A stretch of 7,421 bases of DNA from Candidatus Poribacteria bacterium (GTDB taxonomy: Bacteria > Poribacteria > DTPJ01 > WJIO01). The notes under the pieces were generated by a model. It made no database searches. It saw only the letters and a list, made by a program, of their open reading frames with translations, and was not told the origin of the DNA. The stretch spans positions 1 through 7,421 of the forward strand of contig WJIO01000376.1 in assembly GCA_014730235.1 (NCBI GenBank). The letters run 5' to 3'. The position numbers and the translations under genes were made by a program. Shown here one piece after another: positions 1 through 5,563 of the stretch; position 1 is the first letter of the stretch, and every line of letters begins with the position of its first letter.

Positions 1-370
1 GTGGTACAATCGTATCTATTACTTCCCGTTCTCCACTTCCGGGAACAATGCGAATTGACCTGGAACCAAGCCTGTGGGCAATGTCAATGGTTTTCTTTGT
101 ATCTTTTATTTCCTGCTTTACCTCATCATCTGAATCGCTGGAAAATTTTCGTCCACAGTAAGTGCCGATATTGGCTATTTGTAAACCATATGTGTCAGTA
201 AGTTCAATCAGTCTATCAACATCATATTCTGATTCATTAATGGAAAAATGGGGCATACCTCCCCATAAGTCTACTTTTTTGAAATCTGAACCTGCAATAA
301 CGTGTAGTGTATATTCCAACTCCTTTTTTCTCAAATCATAAGTACAAGCTGAAACTCTTGAAACATCCAT
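1..370 (-). CDS. Sugar phosphate isomerase/epimerase, TIM-barrel (xylose isomerase-like), N-terminal part
   Basis: The reverse strand from the ATG at 370-368 is open for 123 codons to the window edge, so only the N-terminal third to half is present (family members are usually about 260-300 residues). The protein begins MDVSRVSACTYDL. It shows spaced barrel strands: KKVDLWGG (about residues 31-38), GLQIANIGTY (about 62-71) and IAHRLGSRSIRIVPG (about 97-111). These match the family's usual 'vELWG', 'GL.i..i' and 'iA..LGa..irv.pG' pattern of beta strands. Enzymes of this group isomerise or epimerise sugars or inositols using a divalent metal held by acidic and His residues; most of those ligands would lie in the missing part. 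The start is supported by GAGAGGTG just upstream of the ATG. The lactonase and ThuA-like genes upstream on the same strand suggest carbohydrate catabolism. The substrate cannot be named, and an AP-endonuclease 2-like relative of the same fold is not excluded. Confidence 0.8.
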   Translation of the reverse strand, partial: MDVSRVSACTYDLRKKELEYTLHVIAGSDFKKVDLWGGMPHFSINESEYDVDRLIELTDTYGLQIANIGTYCGRKFSSDSDDEVKQEIKDTKKTIDIAHRLGSRSIRIVPGSGEREVIDTIVP

Positions 371-428
371 ATTTTCACCTCTCTGGTTTCCCGATAAACG
401 ATCATGATAAATTCTTCTTATTTAGTCC

Positions 429-457
429 ATAATATTTCTTAATTATGTAATCGTTAA
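429..457 (-). promoter_or_regulatory. Possible promoter for the isomerase gene
   Basis: On the reverse strand TTAACG (457-452) and TATTAT (434-429) are separated by 17 bp and lie about 58 bp upstream of the isomerase start codon. The -10 matches consensus at five of six positions and the -35 at four of six. The -35-like hexamer falls inside the terminal inverted repeat of the adjacent repeat element, so the element may supply half the promoter. AT-rich DNA gives such matches by chance, so this is a weak call. Confidence 0.3.
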
Positions 458-717
458 AAAATTAGGCTCTTCCGGGTTTAGTGTGTTTATAATTGAAAAT
501 TCTCTCAGCTTGTCATTCCTGCTTCAAGCTTTTTCAAAAAGCTTGAAGCAGGAATGACAGAATGAAGAAGTTGCTTATCTTTACCACACTAAACCCGGGA
601 AGAACTAAAAATTAAAGATATATTTAGAAAAACAGCTTTATAGTAATGAAAAATTCTATAATTGACTATAGAAAAAGCAATTATTATAAACAAATTTTTC
701 ACTTTTTAACGATTACA
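446..717. repeat. MITE-like nested palindromic element, copy 1 (complete)
   Basis: This is most of the 373-bp gap between the isomerase and lactonase genes. The outer ends are a perfect 15-bp inverted repeat, TGTAATCGTTAAAAA at 446-460 and its complement at 703-717. Inside lies a second pair of arms: CTCTTCCGGGTTTAGTGTG (467-485) against CACACTAAACCCGGGAAGA (about 585-603), imperfectly paired near the outer end. At the centre is a 24-bp perfect stem (511-534 with 536-559) beginning TGTCATTCCTGC. About 95 bp of AT-rich DNA separates the right inner arm from the right terminus. No ORF is present, so it could only move with a transposase supplied elsewhere. Target-site duplication is not clear: the flanks are AATTA and ATTAT. 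The central hairpin could also attenuate transcription from either side, though no clean U-tract follows it. Confidence 0.8.
662..690 (+). promoter_or_regulatory. Possible outward promoter inside repeat copy 1
   Basis: TTGACT (662-667), a 17-bp spacer and TATAAA (685-690) form a near-consensus sigma70-type promoter, five of six matches in each hexamer. It reads rightward out of the repeat and into the 3' end of the lactonase gene on the antisense strand. No plus-strand gene follows within 2 kb, so any transcript would be antisense or non-coding. The surrounding AT-richness makes chance a real explanation. Confidence 0.35.
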
Positions 718-743
718 ATTATAACAACTGATTCTTAAAAGTC

Positions 744-1826
744 TTAAAATTTAATTACCTTTATACACACAGGTTTTGACACATTAATATTACATCCTGT
801 AGGTTCAATGTTACCTGTTTCCTGATGTATTCTGTATGTAACAATATTATCAGTATTCTGATTAGCTGCCAGCAGAAATTCACCTGTTGGATCAAGGGCA
901 AAACCCCTGGGGAAATTTCCCTTAGTTGATTCATATCCTATAAGGGTGAGTTTTCCTGTATCTTCATCAACGAAAAAAATCACAATAGTATCATGTCCAC
1001 GATTTGACCCATAGACGAATTTACCCGACGGATGAACATGGATATCAGCACAGTAATTGGTTTCGTTATAATCATCCGGAATTGTGGAAATTGTCTGGAT
1101 TTCATTCAGTTTTCCCTGGACTTCATCATATTCAAACGCAATCATGGTTGAATTGAGTTCGTTTATCACATAAGCATATTTGTTATTGGGATGAAATACA
1201 AAGTGACGAGGCCCGGAGCCAGCTTTTACCTCTGCCCAGGGATGCTTGTTGGGAACAAGTTTTCCATTTTCCAGATCAAGATTGTATATAATTATTTTAT
1301 CAAGACCTAAGTCCGGTGCAAAAGCATATTTGTTGCCGCTGTCGGGTGTAATAGAATGAGCATGAGGGCCTTCCTGTCTTGATGAATTAACACTTGAACC
1401 TTCATGCTGTATCATATCACTAGCTTCTGCTAGTTTTCCATCAGATTCAATAGGTAATATAGCCACGCTTCCGCTTCCATAATTTGCTATCAGTGCAAAT
1501 CTGCCTGTGGAATCTATGCTGATATAGCATGGTCCGCTACCTTCAGACGACTGGTGGTTCAGGAATGTAAGCTTTCCTGTTTCCCGGTCTATGGCAAAAG
1601 CACTAACTGCTCCGGTGGGTTTATTATTAAAATTGCCGACTTCGTTTACAGCATAAAGATAACGCTTTTCAGGCTCTATTGCCAGGAATGATGGATTGAC
1701 TATATCTTTAGCCACACCAACCAGATTTAAATCTCCGGAATCCATGTCCAGATGGTAGATATAAATTCCTTCGCTATCACCCTGTGTATATGTGCCGACG
1801 TAAACCAATGGGTCGTTTTTATTCAT
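744..1826 (-). CDS. Lactonase family protein, seven-bladed beta-propeller (6-phosphogluconolactonase-like)
   Basis: A 360-residue protein of full length for the Pgl/YbhE-type lactonase family. Seven blade-boundary motifs of the 'D.tGkL...' kind are visible at about residues 29, 82, 128, 186, 236, 289 and 336, for example ETGKLTFLN and DTGKLTLIG, matching a seven-bladed propeller. Other typical stretches are YVGTYTQ (9-15), EGPHAHSI (152-159), GSGPRHFVFHP (203-213) and FPRGFALDPTGEFLLAANQ (305-323). Family members hydrolyse 6-phosphogluconolactone or related sugar lactones, but many are uncharacterised, so the exact substrate is open. There is no signal peptide, so it is probably cytoplasmic. 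The start has AAGGAG 9 bp upstream. The ThuA-like gene ends 42 bp upstream on the same strand, so the two are probably co-transcribed. No convincing terminator follows; repeat copy 1 begins about 27 bp downstream. Confidence 0.9.
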   Translation of the reverse strand: MNKNDPLVYVGTYTQGDSEGIYIYHLDMDSGDLNLVGVAKDIVNPSFLAIEPEKRYLYAVNEVGNFNNKPTGAVSAFAIDRETGKLTFLNHQSSEGSGPCYISIDSTGRFALIANYGSGSVAILPIESDGKLAEASDMIQHEGSSVNSSRQEGPHAHSITPDSGNKYAFAPDLGLDKIIIYNLDLENGKLVPNKHPWAEVKAGSGPRHFVFHPNNKYAYVINELNSTMIAFEYDEVQGKLNEIQTISTIPDDYNETNYCADIHVHPSGKFVYGSNRGHDTIVIFFVDEDTGKLTLIGYESTKGNFPRGFALDPTGEFLLAANQNTDNIVTYRIHQETGNIEPTGCNINVSKPVCIKVIKF

Positions 1827-1868
1827 GGTTTAATACTCCTTCCCAATTGTCAACTGATAAAATTATAT

Positions 1869-2495
1869 CTATTTACCAGCACTCCAGCAAATACCTCTAT
1901 ATAGCACCTGCTGGAACTGGGGAACTGAATATGTTTCGTTATCGTGACCGCTCTGTAAGCATAATACCTGGGATTTTCCGTATTCCCTGACCCATGCTAT
2001 TGCGTCCATACTTTTCGGATGGTCGCAGGTCAGAAGAATTCGGCTGTCCTGACCTGGGCTTTTCATCGTGTAAATTTCATCAACCATCTCCCAGTCTTCT
2101 AAGCCTTTGGTCACAGGATGCTCATGGTCCTCTACATGAACTTTTATCTTTTCACCTATATGATAACCAAATTTTCGATCTGATATACCACAAATATTTT
2201 CAAATTCTTTCCAATCAGGGAAAGCCAGAATAGCATGATGAAGTATAACAAGCCCTTGCCCTCTTTCAGTGAGTTTAAGAATAGAATTGGCTGTCTTTTC
2301 ATCAGGAACATACTGGTGGAAGTTATAAAAGACCAGGCTTTGATATTTATCCTGATCCGGACTATTTACAAAATCTGAAAGTTCCTGTCTTGTATAATTT
2401 ATTCCCTCCATATTCTGGAACAAGGCATCAAATTCCTTTTCCTGAAAGGGATGATCTCCTGTCAATACTATGATATTTATCTTATTTATACCCAT
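1869..2495 (-). CDS. ThuA-like domain protein (class I glutamine amidotransferase fold)
   Basis: A 208-residue protein made of a single ThuA-like domain. Visible signatures are an N-terminal strand INIIVLTGDHPF (6-17), GQGLVILHHA (79-88), the HPVTKGL loop (126-132), DEIYTM (139-144), SGHDNETY (182-189) and the C-terminal helix ending ICWSAGK. ThuA was named for trehalose utilisation in rhizobia. The fold resembles glutamine amidotransferases but lacks a demonstrated glutaminase activity in most members, and these proteins often sit in sugar oxidation or 3-keto-glycoside clusters. The neighbouring lactonase and sugar isomerase agree with such a role, but the reaction is unknown. The start is firm: AGGAGG lies 6 bp upstream of the ATG. 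It is the first gene of the minus-strand group. No good -35/-10 pair is obvious upstream; TAGAAT around 2563-2568 has no matching -35. Confidence 0.85.
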   Translation of the reverse strand: MGINKINIIVLTGDHPFQEKEFDALFQNMEGINYTRQELSDFVNSPDQDKYQSLVFYNFHQYVPDEKTANSILKLTERGQGLVILHHAILAFPDWKEFENICGISDRKFGYHIGEKIKVHVEDHEHPVTKGLEDWEMVDEIYTMKSPGQDSRILLTCDHPKSMDAIAWVREYGKSQVLCLQSGHDNETYSVPQFQQVLYRGICWSAGK

Positions 2496-2645
2496 ATTAA
2501 TCCTCCTGTAATATTGTTATCCAGACTAATAACCATATTCTACAGTATTGAGAGATTATTTACTAGTGATTTTTGATGCTTCTAATTTGCTATTCTGAAG
2601 GTTTTTTCCCAACCGACTAATTTGGAACAGGTTCCTCAATTTTAT
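2496..2645. other. Leader region of the ThuA-like gene, no gene seen
   Basis: Together with repeat copy 2 this makes up the 479-bp divergent gap between the ThuA-like gene and pyrE. It must carry the minus-strand promoter, but only an isolated TAGAAT-like -10 (reverse strand) can be picked out. A small imperfect palindrome, GGAACAGGTTCC, lies at 2624-2635 and could be an operator, but with 5-bp arms it may be chance. No ORF with a ribosome site is present. Confidence 0.4.
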
Positions 2646-2913
2646 AATTCTATCCAAGCATAAAATTTATGTCCGTGAAAACTTTGGCTCTTCTGGTTTG
2701 AGTATGGTAATAATTTGAATTTTCTCAGCTTGTCATTCCTGCGAAAGCAGGAATGACAAATGGAGGATGTTTTTTCTTAATTAGACAATGTTTGTTATAC
2801 TTCCACACTCAAACTGGATGAGCCAAAACTTCTGATACAGACTAAAAACTTTATTTGTTACTCCGTTCTTCGCAATAACACAGGGATGTAAAATTTATGC
2901 TTGGTGGTAATTC
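2646..2913. repeat. MITE-like nested palindromic element, copy 2 (divergent subfamily)
   Basis: Three nested inverted repeats share one centre. The outer arms are CCAAGCATAAAATTTATG (2654-2671) and its near-complement around 2885-2904, extended by AATT on both edges. The middle arms are TTGGCTCTTCTGGTTTGAGT (2684-2703) and a near-complement ending GAGCCAA (about 2806-2825). The core hairpin is TGTCATTCCTGC, loop GAAA, GCAGGAATGACA (2731-2758). The C-GAAA-G cap would be a GNRA tetraloop in RNA. The core and middle arms are related to copy 1, but the outer arms differ, so the family is modular. No coding capacity. Its right edge stops about 11 bp before the pyrE promoter. Confidence 0.75.
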
Positions 2914-2923
2914 TATGTAATTC

Positions 2924-2952
2924 TTGACAAATAATAAACGTTATGTTAAATT
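2924..2952 (+). promoter_or_regulatory. Strong sigma70-like promoter for pyrE
   Basis: A perfect -35 TTGACA (2924-2929), a 17-bp spacer containing an extended -10 TG at 2944-2945, and -10 TAAATT (2947-2952, four of six). Transcription should start near 2959. That leaves about 55 nt of leader before the ATG at 3014 but only about 16 nt before the alternative TTG at 2975. It is the only good promoter seen before the plus-strand cluster, so it may drive pyrE and, by read-through of repeat copy 3, the fusion gene and tsaB. Confidence 0.65.
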
Positions 2953-3013
2953 TCTCTGGCGTTAAGTTTTAATATTGCGAAAAATTTTATCACATATTTA
3001 CAGGTATTTCCAT

Positions 3014-3565
3014 ATGATTATTAAAGAGTATCGAAAACGTTTACTTGACTTGCTAAAAGAAAAAGCTCTGGTAATCGGTAAAGTAAAACTTTCATCAGGT
3101 AAGGAGAGCGATTATTACCTGGATGAAAGAATTGTAACACTTATGCCTGAAGGCGCATATTTGACTGCAAAGATAATGATCCATATGCTTAAAGACATCA
3201 ATGTTGATGCTATAGGCGGTATGACCCTGGCGGCAGATCCCATTATCGGCGCAGTTACAGCCATGAGTTATGCTGATAATCAACCGTTATCAGGTTTGAT
3301 TGTGCGCAAAGAGCCAAAGGGCCATGGAATGGGTAAACAGGTGGAAGGTCCGGTTAAAAAAGGCTTGAAAGTTGCTGTTGTTGACGGAACTATGACTACC
3401 GGCGGCTCAGTCCTTAAAGCTGTAGAAGCTCTGGAAAGAGTAGGTTGCGAAATCGTTAAAGTAATTATTATGATAGACAGGTTGGAAGGCGGCAAGGAAA
3501 ATGTTGAGGCAGAAGGATACAGTATAGAATCAGTATTTACAAGGCATGATTTGTTTAATCAGTAA
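3014..3565 (+). CDS. pyrE: Orotate phosphoribosyltransferase-like protein
   Basis: A 183-residue type I phosphoribosyltransferase, close in pattern to OPRTases, which make orotidine 5'-phosphate from orotate and PRPP in UMP synthesis. Visible elements, numbered from the chosen start: KLSSGKESDYYLD (25-37), GGMTLAADPIIGAV (68-81), the mobile catalytic loop RKEPKGHG (98-105) with its Lys and His residues, and the PRPP motif VAVVDGTMTTGGS (120-132). The PRPP motif is odd: the usual acidic pair (ED or DD) reads DG, so the second acid is missing. The open frame extends upstream to a TTG at 2975, but that start has no ribosome site. ATG 3014 gives the usual family N-terminus (MIIKEYRKRLLDLLKEKAL) with a weak AGGT upstream. 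No other pyrimidine gene is in view. An OPRT paralogue with a different base substrate is possible. The stop codon is followed at once by repeat copy 3. Confidence 0.85.
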   Translation: MIIKEYRKRLLDLLKEKALVIGKVKLSSGKESDYYLDERIVTLMPEGAYLTAKIMIHMLKDINVDAIGGMTLAADPIIGAVTAMSYADNQPLSGLIVRKEPKGHGMGKQVEGPVKKGLKVAVVDGTMTTGGSVLKAVEALERVGCEIVKVIIMIDRLEGGKENVEAEGYSIESVFTRHDLFNQ

Positions 3566-3566
3566 A

Positions 3567-3690
3567 GTAATCGTTAAAAATGAAGATTTTTATAAAAAAC
3601 AAGCATAAATTTTTACCATTCCTGCTTTCGTAGGAATGACAGCATGAAGAAGTTTCTTATCTTTACCACACCAAACCCGGAAGAACCAAA
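3567..3690. repeat. Partial copy 3 of the palindromic repeat, between pyrE and the fusion gene
   Basis: Starts 1 bp after the pyrE stop with GTAATCGTTAAAAA (3567-3580), identical to 14 bases of the copy 1 terminus. A short spacer containing CAAGCATAAATTTT (resembling the outer arm of copy 2) leads to the core hairpin CATTCCTGC-TTTC-GTAGGAATG (3618-3639, one mismatch). The right part, about 3633-3686, matches copy 1 (551-605) at all but about four positions. The left inner arm and the right terminus are missing, so this is a decayed or rearranged copy. It lies inside the presumed pyrE operon, so its hairpin could modulate read-through. Confidence 0.7.
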
Positions 3691-3713
3691 TAAATTTATT
3701 GGACGGATAAAAC

Positions 3714-4880
3714 ATGGAGTTAAAAGAAAAACAATACAAAGTCAAAATATGCGGCACGGCAAGCATTCGGGATGCCCTTATGGCTGATAAAGAGGGGGCG
3801 GATTACCTGGGTGTTCTGGTGGATGTTCCCTATTCCCGGCGAACCAACACTATTAAACAGGCGGCGGAAATTGTCCAAGTCGTAAATATACCTGTAGTAA
3901 CACTCCTTTCGGATAAAAGTGAGGAGGAGATACAGGATATTGTCAACAAACTGCACCCTTTTGCCGTACATATATTAAGAGGTGGTTTACCTCAGATGAT
4001 AAGCAACCTGAAAAATAAGCTGACTTGCCAGGTATGGCCTACTGTGTATCTCCCGGCCAAAGGCCAGGGTAAAGCCGATATAAATACAGTAAAGCGATCT
4101 ATGCGGGAATTTGAAAAGGTTGGTGCAGACTTAATAGTAATAGATACTGTGGTAATAGCAAAAGACGGAAGCAAAGGAAGTTTCGGCGGAACAGGAAAAA
4201 CCGCTGACTGGGATGCAGGTAAAGAGCTGGTTAAGGCCGTTAATATTCCGGTTTTTCTGGCCGGTGGCATAAATCCTGATAATGTAAAAGACGCCGTCAG
4301 AAAGGTCGATCCCTACGGCGTAGATCTAGCCTCCGGGGTTGAAAAAACAAAATGCAATCGGGACCCGGAAAAAGTCAAAAGACTGATGCAGGAAGTGCGA
4401 AAAGCCAGCAAGCTGAGCGCTGATCTGGTAACCCATAAACCTGAATCCACAAGACAATTAGCCGCAGAGATAGGAAGGCTTATCTTTCCCGGAAGCTTAA
4501 TCGCTTTATGTGGCAATCTTGGTTCAGGAAAAACGGTTTTCGCCCAAGGACTTGCCCAGGGATTGGATGTAGATGCAATTGTAACAAGCCCCACCTTTGT
4601 AATTATTAACGAATACGAAGGCAGGATTCCATTTTATCACATAGATACATATCGTCTGGATTCCTCGGATGAGATGATGGAACTGGGATATGAAGAATAT
4701 TTTTACGGTGGCGGCCTAACAGCCATAGAATGGGCCCAGAAGATCGAGGATTTACTGCCGGAGGAATACCTGAAAGTGGAACTTAAAGTTGTAGGGGAAT
4801 CAGACAGGGAGATAAGCCTTATTCCCTATGGTAGTAAATACGTTGAACTGGTTAAATCCATAGAATATATTGAATCATGA
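3714..4880 (+). CDS. TrpF-like phosphoribosylanthranilate isomerase fused to TsaE, t6A biosynthesis ATPase
   Basis: One uninterrupted 388-codon frame carries two complete domains. Residues 9 to about 230 are a TrpF-type (beta/alpha)8 barrel: KICG with the catalytic-base Cys (C13), an S-x-R loop (41-43), the general-acid Asp in IVIDT (D144), GGTGKTADW (158-166), LAGGINPDN (182-190) and YGVDLASGVE (201-210), which bind phosphate and shape the active site. The usual 'QLHG' segment is altered to VHILRGG. Residues about 243-388 are a full-length TsaE (YjeE) ATPase: Walker A GNLGSGKT (267-274), TSPTF (291-295), HIDTYRL (309-315) and IEWAQKIEDLLPEEYL (338-353). TsaE works with TsaB and TsaD to form t6A on tRNAs decoding ANN codons. 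GGACGGA lies 6 bp before the ATG. No ribosome site or convincing internal start precedes the TsaE half. The 3' end overlaps tsaB by 4 bp. TrpF and TsaE are normally separate proteins, so a sequencing or assembly join should be excluded. Confidence 0.9.
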   Translation: MELKEKQYKVKICGTASIRDALMADKEGADYLGVLVDVPYSRRTNTIKQAAEIVQVVNIPVVTLLSDKSEEEIQDIVNKLHPFAVHILRGGLPQMISNLKNKLTCQVWPTVYLPAKGQGKADINTVKRSMREFEKVGADLIVIDTVVIAKDGSKGSFGGTGKTADWDAGKELVKAVNIPVFLAGGINPDNVKDAVRKVDPYGVDLASGVEKTKCNRDPEKVKRLMQEVRKASKLSADLVTHKPESTRQLAAEIGRLIFPGSLIALCGNLGSGKTVFAQGLAQGLDVDAIVTSPTFVIINEYEGRIPFYHIDTYRLDSSDEMMELGYEEYFYGGGLTAIEWAQKIEDLLPEEYLKVELKVVGESDREISLIPYGSKYVELVKSIEYIES

Positions 4881-5563
4881 TAATACTAGGTATTGAAACA
4901 GCAACAATGACCGGTGGTGTTGCCCTGATTGATGATAAACGACTCATATCAGAATACACCCTGAACGTAAAGACAACCCACACAGCCCGGTTAATGCCGG
5001 CTCTGGATCTGATTTTAAGGGATTCAAAGATAGACAAAAAACAACTGGAGGGTATAGCCGTATCCATAGGTCCCGGCTCTTTTACCGGACTACGTATAGG
5101 ACTTGCTACGGCAAAAGGCCTCGCTATTGGTCTGGACGTACCCATGGCAGGAATACCGACTCTGGAAGCTCTTGCCAGCAATATACCTTTTCCTGAATAC
5201 CAGGTTTGTCCTGTATTGGACGCAAAGAAAAAAGAGGTTTATGCTACCATTTATCAGCATGTAGATGATAAGCTTGTAAAAAAGATACCTTATCAGGTCA
5301 TGCCTCCTTCAACCCTTGTTAATCATATAAAAGAAAAAACCATATTCCTGGGTGATGCCCTGGATGCATACAGGGATTTTTTTACCCGGGAACTGGGAAA
5401 ATTAGCCCTTTTTGCTCCTGATGCTCAACGGCTGCCCCGGGCAGCCGTTATCGCCGAACTGGGTTTGGCCAGGCTAAAATCCGGTGATTATATGGATATT
5501 GTCACCAGTGAACCTATTTACATAAGACCTTCAGATGCAGAACTTTCTATAAGAAAAGAATAA
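4877..5563 (+). CDS. tsaB: tRNA t6A biosynthesis protein TsaB (Kae1/TsaD paralogue)
   Basis: A 228-residue protein of the ASKHA fold and normal TsaB length. Signature parts are the N-terminal IETAT (6-10), the H-T-x-R-L-M-P segment (35-41), SIGPGSFTGLRIGLATAKGL (63-82), DAKKKEVYAT (115-124) and the C-terminal EPIYIRPSDAE (212-222). TsaB dimerises with TsaD and, with TsaE and ATP turnover, transfers the threonylcarbamoyl group to A37 of tRNA; it is a scaffold without its own catalytic metal site. The start overlaps the stop of the preceding gene (ATGA at 4877-4880) and has no ribosome site of its own, which points to translational coupling with the TsaE-containing fusion. In many bacteria rimI follows tsaB; here the next gene is an unrelated secreted protein behind a repeat. 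Confidence 0.93.
   Translation: MIILGIETATMTGGVALIDDKRLISEYTLNVKTTHTARLMPALDLILRDSKIDKKQLEGIAVSIGPGSFTGLRIGLATAKGLAIGLDVPMAGIPTLEALASNIPFPEYQVCPVLDAKKKEVYATIYQHVDDKLVKKIPYQVMPPSTLVNHIKEKTIFLGDALDAYRDFFTRELGKLALFAPDAQRLPRAAVIAELGLARLKSGDYMDIVTSEPIYIRPSDAELSIRKE

Noticed and set aside
1-201. Plus-strand 66-codon open frame at the left edge
   Set aside because: It lies antisense to the isomerase gene, has GTG at the edge as a start, no ribosome site, and a Cys/Trp/His-rich composition typical of a shadow frame.
511-559. Long perfect hairpin of copy 1 as an intrinsic terminator
   Set aside because: There is no run of T directly after the stem on either strand, and the same core occurs in other gaps as part of a repeat, so it is better described as a repeat core.
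446-717. CRISPR array or tRNA-like element in the repeat regions
   Set aside because: The repeats are single, nested inverted structures per gap with no regular direct repeats and spacers, and no cloverleaf or T-loop consensus is visible.
1784-2233. Two plus-strand open frames of 68 and 79 codons across the lactonase/ThuA junction
   Set aside because: Both are antisense to well-supported genes and show no domain pattern or ribosome site.
2624-2635. Palindrome GGAACAGGTTCC as an operator
   Set aside because: Arms are only 5 bp, it occurs once, and it is not placed against a recognisable promoter, so chance is the simplest explanation.
4386-4440. Separate start for a stand-alone TsaE inside the fusion ORF
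   Set aside because: The only ATG near the junction (codon 225) lies within the last TrpF helix and has no ribosome site, so a single fused product is better supported. Internal initiation cannot be fully excluded.
3095-5181. Minus-strand open frames opposite pyrE, the fusion gene and tsaB
   Set aside because: Each mirrors a strongly supported plus-strand gene; their Pro/Ser/Ile-rich translations have no recognisable motif.
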